Assembly: GCA_963786985.1 (NCBI GenBank)
Contig: CAWBBL010000015.1
Location: 62,001 to 126,000 of the forward strand
Length of the DNA stretch: 64,000 nt
Reading direction: 5' to 3'
From: Desertimonas sp963786985
Lineage (GTDB): Bacteria > Actinomycetota > Acidimicrobiia > Acidimicrobiales > Ilumatobacteraceae
A program made the position numbers and the translations under genes. Under the pieces are notes generated by a model that was not told the DNA's origin, did not search any database, and was given only the letters and a program-made list of their open reading frames with translations. This document shows positions 21,914 through 30,706 of this stretch, in pieces. How positions within the stretch are numbered: the first letter of the stretch is position 1; each line of letters opens with the position of its first letter.

Positions 21914-22921
21914 GTGAGTCCCACCGATCCGCCACTGCCGCCGTCACCTGACGAGCCTTCGGAGGAGCCGACGTGGGCGGGCGGCGCGTCCGGTCCGCCG
22001 GATCCTGGGGGATCGGACAGCATCGACGAACCAGAGCCTGATGCCGGTCCCACCGAACCCGGCGACGTGATTCCGGAACCGACCGGTGACGAGGACATCG
22101 AACTGGTTGGCGAGGAGGTGACGTCGGTCCTTCCGGCGGTTGGCGACGATCTGACCGAGGTGCTCGCGCCGACGGGGACCGAACCGACCGAAGTGCTCCC
22201 GCCGACAGGAACCGAGCCGACCGAAGTGCTCGTGGCCGGCGCCGTCGCCGCCGACGGCACCGGCGAGTACACCCGAGAGCACCGTCGGCGGGTTTCCCAT
22301 CGCCGTTACGTGATGCGCCGGGTCGGTGTCGCCGTCGCCGCTCTGGCCATCGTCGGCGGTGGCATTGCCCTGCTGGTCGCTCTGCTCGGCGATGACGATG
22401 AGGGAGCCGGAGGTACCGATTCGACCGTACCCGTCACCAGCGAGGCGCTGGTCGCCGTGGCGACCACCGTGCCGAAGACGACGACGACGGACGCCCCGGC
22501 CACGACCGAGGCGAGCGCGGAGACGACGACGGTCGAGACCACCGAGGCCGAATCGGCGGACCCGGCGACCACGGTCGCTGCGGAGGGCACGGACCCGCCG
22601 GAGGAGACCGATCCGCAGGCCGTCGACGGCACGACCGCCACCGATTCGAGCCCTCCCGGAACCGTCGTGTACGACCTCGATTCCGAGGCCTCGTGTGAGA
22701 TCGGCCAGACGCTGCGTCGCGGCGATGCCGGCCCGCAGGTCCAGTGTCTCCAGGAGCGGCTCAACGAGGTCACGGTCGGAGGTGAACAGTTCGCCGCTGA
22801 CGGGGCGTTCGGCGAGCAGACCGAGGAGGCCGTGCGGGAGTTCCAGGAGGCCAACGATCTCGGCGTCGATGGAGTCGTCGGCCCGGCAACTGGCGAGCTG
22901 CTCGGCATCTGGGCCGGGTGA
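21914..22921 (+). CDS. single-pass membrane protein with C-terminal peptidoglycan-binding domain
   Basis: A 335-aa protein with an acidic Pro/Glu-rich cytoplasmic half of about 125 residues, a basic stop (HRRRVSHRRYVMRRVG), one membrane helix (VAVAALAIVGGGIALLVALL), a Thr/Glu wall linker, and a PG_binding_1 domain (RRGDAGPQVQCLQERLN through GVVGPATGELLGIW). The cytoplasmic part contains two near-identical GTEPTEVLPPT units. The architecture fits an anchor between cytoplasm and cell wall. The start is GTG 21914, 13 bp after the ABC permease stop. The same pattern recurs in the 53.5 kb gene. Confidence 0.8.
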   Translation: MSPTDPPLPPSPDEPSEEPTWAGGASGPPDPGGSDSIDEPEPDAGPTEPGDVIPEPTGDEDIELVGEEVTSVLPAVGDDLTEVLAPTGTEPTEVLPPTGTEPTEVLVAGAVAADGTGEYTREHRRRVSHRRYVMRRVGVAVAALAIVGGGIALLVALLGDDDEGAGGTDSTVPVTSEALVAVATTVPKTTTTDAPATTEASAETTTVETTEAESADPATTVAAEGTDPPEETDPQAVDGTTATDSSPPGTVVYDLDSEASCEIGQTLRRGDAGPQVQCLQERLNEVTVGGEQFAADGAFGEQTEEAVREFQEANDLGVDGVVGPATGELLGIWAG

Positions 22922-22924
22922 CCG

Positions 22925-24070
22925 GTGCTCGCTGAGCTCAGCGAAGATCACGGGGCATTGCGCTCGGTCGTTCGCGAGTTCGCTGTCGCGGAGATCGAGC
23001 CGCACGCCGAGGAGTGGGACAGGACTCACGAGTTCCCGCTCGACGTCGTGCGCAAGATGGGTGACCTCGGACTGTTCGGGATCCCGTTCCCCGAGTCGGT
23101 TGGCGGCGGCGGTGGTGACTTCACGTCACTGTGCATCGCCATCGAGGAGCTGGCCAGGGTCGACCAGTCGATCGCCATCACGCTGGAGGCCGGGGTGGGA
23201 CTCGGCGCCAATCCGATCTTCAAGTTCGGCACGCCTGAGCAGCAACGACGATGGCTGCCCGATCTGTGCGCTGGACGGGCGCTCGGGGCGTTCGGGCTCA
23301 CCGAGCCCGACGCCGGCAGCGATGCGGGCGGGACACGGACGAAGGCGGCCTTCGACGAGACCTCGGGGGAGTGGGTGATCGACGGCGAGAAGTCGTTCAT
23401 CACCAACTCGGGCACGCCGATCACGTCAATCGTCACCGTCACGGCGCTGTCCGGGCCGGGTGAGATTTCCTCGATCGTGGTGCCGGCGGGGACGCCTGGC
23501 CTGGAGGTGCAACCGCCGTATCGCAAGATGGGGTGGCACGCCTCGGATACTCACGGCCTGACGTTCGTGGAGTGTCGCGTACCTGCCGACCACCTGCTCG
23601 GCGAGCGTGGGCGAGGGTTCGCCCAGTTCCTCGAGATCCTCGACGAGGGCCGCGTGGCGATCGCCGCCCTCGCCGTCGGCGTGATCCAGCGGTGTGTCGA
23701 CGACGCGGTCGCCTACGCCGGGCAACGGCAGGCGTTCGGGCGGCCGATCGGCTCCAACCAGGGAATCGCCTTTCGGTGCGCCGACACCTACGTCGCCCTG
23801 CAGGCTGCCCGCCAGCTGACGTATCACGCGGCGTGGCTGCGCGACCGCGGCAAGCCGTTCAAGACCGAGGCCGCGACGGCCAAGTTGTACGCGACGGAGG
23901 CGGCGATCGACGCGACACGGGCGGCGACCCAGGTGTTCGGTGGCTATGGGTTCATCGACGAGACGGCGGTGTCACGGCACTACCGCGACGCCAAGATCCT
24001 CGAGATCGGCGAGGGGACGAGCGAAGTGCAGCGCCTTGTCATCGCCCGCACGCTGGGCCTGAGAGTCTGA
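22925..24070 (+). CDS. acyl-CoA dehydrogenase
   Basis: FAD enzyme of 381 aa catalysing alpha,beta-dehydrogenation of acyl-CoA. The family blocks are intact: FGLTEPDAGSDAGGTRT (FAD and substrate), WVIDGEKSFITNSG, RKMGWHASDTHGLTF, and the C-terminal QVFGGYGFIDE with EIGEGTSEVQRLVIAR, which supplies the catalytic Glu and FAD contacts of short/branched-chain members. Chain-length preference cannot be read. The start is GTG 22925, 3 nt after the preceding stop. No electron-transfer flavoprotein genes are nearby. Confidence 0.95.
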   Translation: MLAELSEDHGALRSVVREFAVAEIEPHAEEWDRTHEFPLDVVRKMGDLGLFGIPFPESVGGGGGDFTSLCIAIEELARVDQSIAITLEAGVGLGANPIFKFGTPEQQRRWLPDLCAGRALGAFGLTEPDAGSDAGGTRTKAAFDETSGEWVIDGEKSFITNSGTPITSIVTVTALSGPGEISSIVVPAGTPGLEVQPPYRKMGWHASDTHGLTFVECRVPADHLLGERGRGFAQFLEILDEGRVAIAALAVGVIQRCVDDAVAYAGQRQAFGRPIGSNQGIAFRCADTYVALQAARQLTYHAAWLRDRGKPFKTEAATAKLYATEAAIDATRAATQVFGGYGFIDETAVSRHYRDAKILEIGEGTSEVQRLVIARTLGLRV

Positions 24071-24074
24071 CAGC

Positions 24075-24131
24075 TTGCAAAGGAATGATTGCAAAGAAAT
24101 CCTTGCAAAGAGTTCTTTGGACAGGTATCGT
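24075..24131 (+). promoter_or_regulatory. promoter with three 14-nt-phased TTGCAAAG boxes
   Basis: TTGCAAAG occurs at 24075-24082, 24089-24096 and 24103-24110, spaced exactly 14 nt. The third copy supplies a -35 (TTGCAA), then a 17-nt spacer and a -10 TATCGT (24126-24131), with ATG 7 nt later. AAAGA-GT-TCTTT in the spacer makes an imperfect palindrome with the third box. The layout suggests an operator for the ArsR-type regulator encoded downstream and a leaderless transcript. Confidence 0.65.
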
Positions 24132-24138
24132 GGCCGAC

Positions 24139-24318
24139 ATGAACACGTACTTCGGTCCCGAACTGGCCACCGAGTTGCACCGCGAGATGATCGGGCGCAG
24201 CACCCAGGAGCGCCTCGCGGCCACCGCCCGTCAGCGGCGCCGGGCCGCTCGGCTCACCCGGCGCGCCGCGGCGTTGACCGAGCGGGCGGCCGCCATCGTC
24301 GAGCGGTCGCACCGTTGA
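24139..24318 (+). CDS. small basic protein (59 aa) leading an ArsR-type regulator operon
   Basis: Opens MNTYFGPELATELHREMI and ends in an Arg/Ala-rich helix (ARQRRRAARLTRRAAALTER). It has no membrane segment or known domain that I recognise. It begins 7 nt after a good -10 box, so the mRNA is probably leaderless. The regulator gene follows 43 nt downstream on the same strand. Similar short helical proteins ahead of regulators are familiar from actinobacteria, but I know no function. It resembles the 50-aa protein at 35.0 kb in size, MN-x-(F/YF) start and basic C-terminus. Confidence 0.6.
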   Translation: MNTYFGPELATELHREMIGRSTQERLAATARQRRRAARLTRRAAALTERAAAIVERSHR

Positions 24319-24361
24319 GATCGCACCGTTGCGGGCGATGCGGCGCAAGCCGACGGGCGCA

Positions 24362-24961
24362 ATGAGCGACCGGGTTCAGAATCGCGTTCTCGATGCCTCG
24401 GCGTTGCAGGGTCTCGCCCATCCGCTGCGGGTGCAGCTGTGCGACCAACTGAGCATCCACGGATCGGCGACGGCGACGCAGCTCGCCGCCCGACTCAACG
24501 AATCGAGTGGGGCGACGAGCTATCACCTCCGCCAGCTGGAGAAGTACGGCTTTGTCGAGGAGGATCCGGGCCGTGGGTCTGGCCGGGAGCGATGGTGGAG
24601 GAGGGTTCCGGGCCGGATCACCATCGAAGGCCGCTCCCTCGACGAACAGAGCCCCGCCGCGCGCGACGCAACGAGGTTGGTGCTCAACGAGTTCAATCGG
24701 GCCAAACAGGCCCGCATCCAGGAGTGGCGGGACACGTACGAACGCTGGCCGCACGTGTGGGCTGACGCCAGCGTGGAGAGCTCCAACCATCTCCGGGTGA
24801 CCGCCGCCGAATTCGCCGAGCTCGGTGCGGACATCGACGCGGTGATCACGACCTGGGTCGAGCGCACGAAGCAGCGTCCAACCCCCGAGGCCGCCGATCT
24901 CGCCGACGTCGAGGTGCAGTGGTACTCGTTCCCGGTGGGGGACCCCCCGGCTGAGGCGTGA
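24362..24961 (+). CDS. ArsR-type winged-helix transcriptional regulator
   Basis: A 199-aa protein with an N-terminal winged helix: LAHPLRVQLCDQL, then the HTH ATQLAARLNESSGATSYHLR and the wing YGFVEEDPGRGSGRERWWRR, the pattern of the HTH_20/ArsR group. The C-terminal 110 residues are acidic/helical with conserved Trp residues and no metal-binding CxC, so it is not a classical metal sensor. ATG 24362 starts MSDRVQNRV; upstream ATG/GTG codons at 24338 and 24329 are possible. It probably controls the TTGCAAAG promoter 230 bp upstream. Confidence 0.83.
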   Translation: MSDRVQNRVLDASALQGLAHPLRVQLCDQLSIHGSATATQLAARLNESSGATSYHLRQLEKYGFVEEDPGRGSGRERWWRRVPGRITIEGRSLDEQSPAARDATRLVLNEFNRAKQARIQEWRDTYERWPHVWADASVESSNHLRVTAAEFAELGADIDAVITTWVERTKQRPTPEAADLADVEVQWYSFPVGDPPAEA

Positions 24962-24991
24962 TCTGTCGCCCTCGGGACACGGCCGGCGGCC

Positions 24992-25912
24992 TCAGAACAA
25001 GTAGGGATAGTCCGCCCAGTCGGGGTCGCGCTTGGCGAGGAACGCGTCGCGGCCCTCGGCTGCCTCGTCCGAGGCGTACGCCAGCCGGGTCGCCTCGCCG
25101 GCGAACAACTGCTGGCCGACGAGGCCGTCGTCGATGAGGTTGAACGCGTACTTGAGCATCCGTCTGGCGGTCGGGCTCTTGGCATTGATCTCGGCGGCCC
25201 ACTCCAGGGCAGTCACCTCGAGGTCGTCGTGGGGCACCGCAAGGTTCGCCGCCCCCATCGTCACGTAGTCGTCGGCGGTGTACTCCCGGCCGAGGAAGAA
25301 GATCTCCCGGGCAAGTTTCTGGCCGACCTGGCGAGCCAGGTAGGCCGACCCGAATCCGCCGTCGAAGCTGGCCACGGCCGCGTCGGTCTGCTTGAACCGG
25401 GCGTGCTCCCGACTCGCCAGCGTGAGGTCGCACACGACGTGCAGGCTGTGCCCGCCGCCGGCAGCCCACCCCGGCACGACACAGATCACGACCTTGGGCA
25501 TGAAGCGGATCAGCCGCTGACACTCGAGGATGTGCAGACGGCCGGTCCGCGCCGGGTCGACCGACCCGGCATCGTCACCACTCGCGTAGCGATAGCCGTC
25601 CTTGCCGCGGATCCGTTGGTCGCCCCCGGAGCAGAACGCCCATCCGCCGTCACGGGACGATGGCCCGTTGCCGGTGAGCAGCACGACACCGACATCGCCC
25701 GACGTCCGGGCGTGGTCGAGGGCGGCGAACAGCTCGTCGACAGTGTGCGGGCGGAAGGCGTTGCGCACGTCCGGCCGGTCGAAGGCAATGCGAACTGTGC
25801 CCTGGTCGATGGCACGGTGATACGTGATGTCGGTGAACTCGAATCCGGCGACAGGCTGCCAGCGCGAGGGGTCGAACAGGTCGGAGACGCCATTGGCGCA
25901 GGAGCGGGCCAT
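24992..25912 (-). CDS. menB: 1,4-dihydroxy-2-naphthoyl-CoA synthase
   Basis: MenB (crotonase fold, 306 aa) closes the second ring in menaquinone biosynthesis from o-succinylbenzoyl-CoA. Visible signs are the RPDVRNAFRPHTVDEL block, WAFCSGGDQRIRG (oxyanion hole and substrate pocket), VPGWAAGGGHSLHVVCDLTLA, FDGGFGSAYLARQVG, and the family-specific C-terminal DPDWADYPYLF. ATG 25912 is preferred over an upstream in-frame start, as it begins MARSCANGVSDLFDP. No other men gene is in the window. Divergent from cofE with 79 bp between starts. Confidence 0.96.
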   Translation of the reverse strand: MARSCANGVSDLFDPSRWQPVAGFEFTDITYHRAIDQGTVRIAFDRPDVRNAFRPHTVDELFAALDHARTSGDVGVVLLTGNGPSSRDGGWAFCSGGDQRIRGKDGYRYASGDDAGSVDPARTGRLHILECQRLIRFMPKVVICVVPGWAAGGGHSLHVVCDLTLASREHARFKQTDAAVASFDGGFGSAYLARQVGQKLAREIFFLGREYTADDYVTMGAANLAVPHDDLEVTALEWAAEINAKSPTARRMLKYAFNLIDDGLVGQQLFAGEATRLAYASDEAAEGRDAFLAKRDPDWADYPYLF

Positions 25913-25991
25913 GTCACAGTTTGGGTCAGATCCACGACTCACGGTGAGTCATCTGGCTGACGCCAGCCCGGCCGCCCGCTACCGTGCGGCC

Positions 25992-26744
25992 GTGTCGATG
26001 CCCCCGACAGGTGACGTGCGGATCGCCGGCGTGGTCGGGTTGCCGGAGATCACTGCCGGAGACGACCTCGCCCAGCTGATCGCCGACGCCATGACGCTGC
26101 TCGACGGCGACGTCGTGGTCATCACGTCGAAGGTCGTGTCGAAGGCCGAGGGCGCCGTCGTCGACCTCGCCACCGTCGACCCCTCGCCATTTGCCGCCGA
26201 CTACGCGCGCCGCTGGTCCAAGGACGCGCGCCTCGTCGAGGTCGTGCTGTCCGAGGCTGCCCGCATCGTACGGATGAGCGGACCGCTGCTGATCACCGAG
26301 ACCCGCCACGGGCTGGTGTGCGCCAACAGCGGCGTCGACGAGTCGTCGAGCGGGGCGGCGGGGCGGGTGGTCGTGCTACCGCGCGATCCCGACTCCTCGG
26401 CCAGAGCACTGCGCGCCAGATTCGGCGAATTGGGCGCCGACGTGGCGGTGATCGTCAGCGACACGTTCGGACGTCCGTGGCGGGAGGGACAGACCGACGT
26501 GGCCATCGGCCTCGCCGGGATCAACCCGATCACCAACTACATCGGCCAGCATGATCCGCACGGTCACGAGTTCCGCGTCCAGCAGCTGTGCGTGGCCGAC
26601 GAGCTGGCTGCCGCCGCCGAACTGGTCAAGGGCAATCTCGCACGCGTCCCGGCGGCGGTCGTTCGGGGCTTCCGGTGGGAGCGCGACGACACCGCCACCG
26701 CGGCGCAGCTGATCCGCCCGCCCGACCGCGATCTGTTCCGGTAA
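25992..26744 (+). CDS. cofE: coenzyme F420-0:L-glutamate ligase
   Basis: CofE (the N-terminal part of mycobacterial FbiB) adds L-glutamates to F420-0 using GTP. About 250 aa, matching stand-alone CofE. Family motifs are VVVITSKVVSKAEGAVVDL, ETRHGLVCANSGVDESS and VIVSDTFGRPWREGQTDVAIGLAG. Unlike mycobacterial FbiB there is no nitroreductase-like C-terminal domain. GTG 25992 is chosen because TACCGT lies exactly 6 nt upstream (25980-25985); ATG 25998 is two codons later. It shows that the host makes F420, as expected for actinobacteria. Confidence 0.93.
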   Translation: MSMPPTGDVRIAGVVGLPEITAGDDLAQLIADAMTLLDGDVVVITSKVVSKAEGAVVDLATVDPSPFAADYARRWSKDARLVEVVLSEAARIVRMSGPLLITETRHGLVCANSGVDESSSGAAGRVVVLPRDPDSSARALRARFGELGADVAVIVSDTFGRPWREGQTDVAIGLAGINPITNYIGQHDPHGHEFRVQQLCVADELAAAAELVKGNLARVPAAVVRGFRWERDDTATAAQLIRPPDRDLFR

Positions 26745-26769
26745 CGGCTGCCCACTACGGTGCCGAGCA

Positions 26770-28125
26770 ATGACGGCTGAAGAGTTCGTGGGCCCGACGA
26801 CCGAGTTGCTGCAGTCGCTGATCCGCAACGAGTGCGTCAACGACGGGACCCCGGACAGCGGCGACGAGTTCCGCAACGCCGAGCTCCTCGCCAGTTACTT
26901 GGAGGGCGTCGGCGTCGATGTCGAACGGTACGAATCCCGGCCGGGACGAGCTTCGATCGTCGCCCGCATCGAGGGGTCTGACCCTGCGGCGCCGTCGCTG
27001 TGCCTGATGGGCCACACCGACGTCGTGCCGGTCAACCCGGACGGCTGGTCGCGCGACCCGTTCGGTGGCGAACTGGTGCGCGCCGACGACGGAACCACCG
27101 AGGTGTGGGGCCGAGGAGCGATCGACATGCTCAACTCCACGGCAGCGATGGCCGTGGCCTTCCGGCGGCTGGCCACCGAGGGGTTCCGGCCGCGAGGGAC
27201 CTTGATCTACTTCGGCGTGGCCGACGAGGAGGCCGGAGGGACATGGGGCGCCGAGTACCTGCTCGACCGGCACTGGGACGCCGTCGGCGCCGACTTCGTG
27301 ATCACCGAGCTGGGTGGCTGGTCGCAGGTGGGAACCGATGGACGTCGACGGATCACCGTCAACGTCGCCGAGAAGGGGCTCGCCTGGATGCGCCTGCGCG
27401 TGGCCGGGACACCCGGGCACGGCTCGATGCCCTACGGCAGTGACAATGCCCTCGTCACCGCGGCCGAGGTCGTCCGCCGGCTCGTGGCGATCCGTCCCCA
27501 GCCGCAACTCGGCGATCTTTGGCAGGCGCTCGTCGGCAGCCTCGACATCCCTGCCGAGTTGGCCGCGGCGCTGACCGATCCGCAGCGCGTGGACGAGGCG
27601 ATCGCGTCACTCGACGCGGCCCACGGGCGGATTGCTCACGCCTGTACGCACACGACGATCTCGCCGAACGTCGTTCACGGCGGGCAGAAGACGAACACGA
27701 TTCCCGATGTCGTCGACATCGAGGTCGACATCCGTACCGTTCCCGGCGACACGATCGCCACCGCCCGCAGCTATCTCGTGGAGGCCCTCGGCGAGTTGGC
27801 GGAGAGGGTGGACATCAGCGTCCTGCAGCACAGCGAATCGACCCGCTCGGCAACCGACAACGAACTGTGGGACGTCATCAGCGCCCAGACCCAGGTTGCC
27901 TACCCGGGAGCTGCGCTCGTTCCCGGGCTGATCGTCGGCGGAACGGACGCCCGGTTCTACCGCCGGCGCGGCACGGTGGCCTACGGCGCGGCCCTGTTCT
28001 CGTCGGGCGTCACGTTCGAGTCGTTCGGCCAGCGCTTCCACGGCAACGACGAGCGCATCGACGTCGAGTCGTTGGGGCTGTGCGGCGACTTCTTCTACGG
28101 GGTCAGCAGCGAACTGCTGTCGTGA
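26770..28125 (+). CDS. M20 family metallopeptidase / amidohydrolase
   Basis: A 451-aa di-zinc hydrolase of the M20 (ArgE/DapE/CPG2) group. Metal ligands are visible in GHTDVVPVN (His, Asp), GAIDMLN (Asp) and YFGVADEEAGG (catalytic Glu and ligand Glu). The lid domain contains GTPGHGSMPYGSDNA, and a late ligand His is in FHGNDERI. It would hydrolyse a peptide or N-acyl amino acid, but the substrate cannot be assigned. TACGGT lies 8 nt before ATG 26770. It sits 25 bp after cofE on the same strand, with no obvious role in F420 synthesis. Confidence 0.92.
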   Translation: MTAEEFVGPTTELLQSLIRNECVNDGTPDSGDEFRNAELLASYLEGVGVDVERYESRPGRASIVARIEGSDPAAPSLCLMGHTDVVPVNPDGWSRDPFGGELVRADDGTTEVWGRGAIDMLNSTAAMAVAFRRLATEGFRPRGTLIYFGVADEEAGGTWGAEYLLDRHWDAVGADFVITELGGWSQVGTDGRRRITVNVAEKGLAWMRLRVAGTPGHGSMPYGSDNALVTAAEVVRRLVAIRPQPQLGDLWQALVGSLDIPAELAAALTDPQRVDEAIASLDAAHGRIAHACTHTTISPNVVHGGQKTNTIPDVVDIEVDIRTVPGDTIATARSYLVEALGELAERVDISVLQHSESTRSATDNELWDVISAQTQVAYPGAALVPGLIVGGTDARFYRRRGTVAYGAALFSSGVTFESFGQRFHGNDERIDVESLGLCGDFFYGVSSELLS

Positions 28126-28137
28126 GTCCGGTGAGCG

Positions 28138-30663
28138 TCACAGGCGGCGCAGCGCACCAGGCGGTCGCCCAACCGGTGCCAGCCTGACGACGGCGTCCGT
28201 CACGGCGCAGCCATGCCGGCCAACGATCACCGGGTTGAGGTCGAGTGCCGTGATCTCGGCGTGGTCAGCGGCCAATTGGGCCGTCCGCGTCAGCAGGTCG
28301 ACGAGCGCAGCCGGGTCGATGCCGGACTGGTTCAAGGCGGGCCCCGCCCGCGACTCGGTGACGAGGCTCATCGCGCTCGGCGCGGACAGTGGCGCCAGAC
28401 GGACGGCTTCGGGATCGTCGAGCAGTCCCGCCTGGAACCCGCCGATGCCGACCGACATCAACGGGCCGGCCTCGTCGTCGAGTGTGGCGCGGATGCGCAG
28501 GTCGAGTCCCGGCGGTGTCATCGCCTGGACGATGACGTAGTCGGCGTGGTCCCCGAGCTCCGCCCGCATCACGTCGATCGCCGCGGCGATGGCTGGCGCA
28601 TCGACGAGATCGAGGGCCACCCCGGCGCGCACGGATCGTCCGACGTTGCGGTGGCGAGCCTTGACTGCCACGGGGAAGCCGACCTCGATCGCCGCTTCGA
28701 GTGCCTCGCCGATGGCGACGTATCGCGTCGGCGGGACGGTGATTCCGTACGTCGCGAGCAGGTCGGCGGTCGTCGCCGGATCGAGATGGTCGATGCCATC
28801 GAGCAGCGCCCCGGCGATCAGCTCGCCGGCGCCCTCGCTGTCGACATCGGAGACCACGGCCGGGGGAGAGGCGGCCTCCGTGGCCAACCACCGGCCGTAG
28901 GCCCACGATCGGCTGAGCACGGCCGCGGCGGGCTCGGGGAACATGAAGTTGGGGACCTTGGAGCCGGGCGTGATCGGACCATCGGCGGTGGCGAGGAGCA
29001 CGGTCGTGACCGGTTTGCCAGCGGCATCGGCGACGGCATCGATCTCGGTGACCGGCGCGACGGCCTCGGCGAGCGGTGGTGCGTAGACCACCATCAGACC
29101 GTCGATGTCGTCGCAGCGCAATGCCGCGTCGATTGCTTCGACGTAGTCGGCAGGTGTCGAGCGGAAGTCGAGTTGCCGCGGAGCGTCGACCGGCCGCAGC
29201 CCACGCGCCGCGATCGCCCGCGACGCGAGGCGTTGCGGGCTCGGGTAGTTGGACAGCACGGCGACACGATCGCCGCGCAGCACCGGTTGGGTGGCCAGCA
29301 CTCGGACAGTGTCGAGCAGGGCGGCGACGGTCGGCACCTCGATCAGCCCGCAGTAGCGGTACAGGGCGCTGTTCGTCGGTCCGAGGTCGGCGCTCGTGCG
29401 CACGGCGACGATGGGCCGGTGCTGAGAGACCCGTCGGGCGATCCGGGCGAATCGACGCGGGTCGCCGAGGTCTTCGGTGTACATGCCGATCACGTTCGTC
29501 GAGTCATCGTCCTCGAAGAACTGCAGCAGGTCGGTGGCCGCGACGTCGGCGCGGTCTCCGAGTGACACGAACCAGGACAGACCGAGGCGCTGCTGCTTGG
29601 CGAGCTCGAGGAACGAGGCACCGAGCGACCCAGATTGCATGGCGATCGCCACACCGCCCTCGATCACCTGCTGGGGTACCAGTGATGCGTTGAGACCGAC
29701 CTCGCGTCGGGACGCGGTGACACCCATGCTCGACGGACCGATGATGCGCATCCCGTTGTTGCGTGCCCGCAGGACGATCGCATCGAGATCGACGCCCGTG
29801 TCGTCCACGGAGGTCACGACCACAGCCCCGCGGACGTGGGCGGCGATGCAGTCGTCGATCACCTGGTCGAGGGACGCGGCGGGCACGACGATGACCGCCA
29901 GGGAGATCGTTGCCGGGATGTCGGTGACGCTGGCGAACACCGTGGCGTCGCCGAGGTCGGGGTGTGACCGGCTGACCGCGTAGACCGGCACCGTCGCCGC
30001 GTTGGTCACATTGCGCCAGACCGCGGCCCCGACCGATCCGGGGCGATCCGTGGCGCCGATCACCGCGATGGCCCGCGGCAGCAGCATGCGGGCCATCGCC
30101 CGGCTGCCGGCGCGCTGCTCGCGGCGGCTCATCGAGTCGACGAACTCCGGCGATGGGGCGATGGGGAAGTCCACCTCCATCACCCCGCTCTCGAAGCGCC
30201 GCTGCAGCGGCCAACCGGCGTGGGCGAAGACCGCCAGCATCGGCCGGTTCTCGCCGAGCACCTCGGCCGTGAACCGTACGATCCCGTTCGCCACGGCGAT
30301 GGCCGCGAGGTGTTCGAGGAGCAAGGTGGCGATGCCGGTTCCCTGATGGCGATCGTCGACCATGAACGCCGTGTCGGCATCATCGCGGCCGGGCCACCGC
30401 TCGTAGCTGGCCCAGCCGAGCAACTCGCCGTGTGATTCGACGACCAGGGCGGCCCGATCGACGAGATCGACGTTCGTGAAGTGCTCGAGCTCCCGCTTGC
30501 TCAGGGTCGGCTTGGGGGTGAAGTAGCGGCGATAGCGGCTTTCGTCCGATTGCCGCTCGTGAAAGGCCGCCAGGCGAGGTGCGTCGTCAGGAGTGATCGG
30601 GCGGATCGACACGGTCTCGCCGTCACCGAGGACCGCGTTCGCCGTCCAGGAAGCGAGTGTCAT
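28138..30663 (-). CDS. GNAT acetyltransferase fused to NDP-forming acyl-CoA synthetase-like protein
   Basis: An 841-aa multidomain protein. Residues about 20-180 are a GNAT domain (DRHQGTGIATLLLEHLAAIA, the acetyl-CoA loop). About 210-330 is a CoA-binding Rossmann domain (RAIAVIGATDRPGSVG). Then come succinyl-CoA-ligase-like domains (AIAMQSGSLGASFLELA) and a C-terminal ATP-grasp (FPVAVKARHRNVGRS). It belongs to the Pat/Acd-fusion lysine acetyltransferases that silence acyl-CoA synthetases. The ligase phospho-histidine could not be identified, so the ligase half may be regulatory only. ATG 30663 starts MTLASWTANAVLG; upstream sequence belongs to galE antisense. Confidence 0.88.
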   Translation of the reverse strand: MTLASWTANAVLGDGETVSIRPITPDDAPRLAAFHERQSDESRYRRYFTPKPTLSKRELEHFTNVDLVDRAALVVESHGELLGWASYERWPGRDDADTAFMVDDRHQGTGIATLLLEHLAAIAVANGIVRFTAEVLGENRPMLAVFAHAGWPLQRRFESGVMEVDFPIAPSPEFVDSMSRREQRAGSRAMARMLLPRAIAVIGATDRPGSVGAAVWRNVTNAATVPVYAVSRSHPDLGDATVFASVTDIPATISLAVIVVPAASLDQVIDDCIAAHVRGAVVVTSVDDTGVDLDAIVLRARNNGMRIIGPSSMGVTASRREVGLNASLVPQQVIEGGVAIAMQSGSLGASFLELAKQQRLGLSWFVSLGDRADVAATDLLQFFEDDDSTNVIGMYTEDLGDPRRFARIARRVSQHRPIVAVRTSADLGPTNSALYRYCGLIEVPTVAALLDTVRVLATQPVLRGDRVAVLSNYPSPQRLASRAIAARGLRPVDAPRQLDFRSTPADYVEAIDAALRCDDIDGLMVVYAPPLAEAVAPVTEIDAVADAAGKPVTTVLLATADGPITPGSKVPNFMFPEPAAAVLSRSWAYGRWLATEAASPPAVVSDVDSEGAGELIAGALLDGIDHLDPATTADLLATYGITVPPTRYVAIGEALEAAIEVGFPVAVKARHRNVGRSVRAGVALDLVDAPAIAAAIDVMRAELGDHADYVIVQAMTPPGLDLRIRATLDDEAGPLMSVGIGGFQAGLLDDPEAVRLAPLSAPSAMSLVTESRAGPALNQSGIDPAALVDLLTRTAQLAADHAEITALDLNPVIVGRHGCAVTDAVVRLAPVGRPPGALRRL

Positions 30664-30706
30664 CCGGGCATTGCGTTCCCCGGCCACACCCGGCAGACGC
30701 GGGCCA

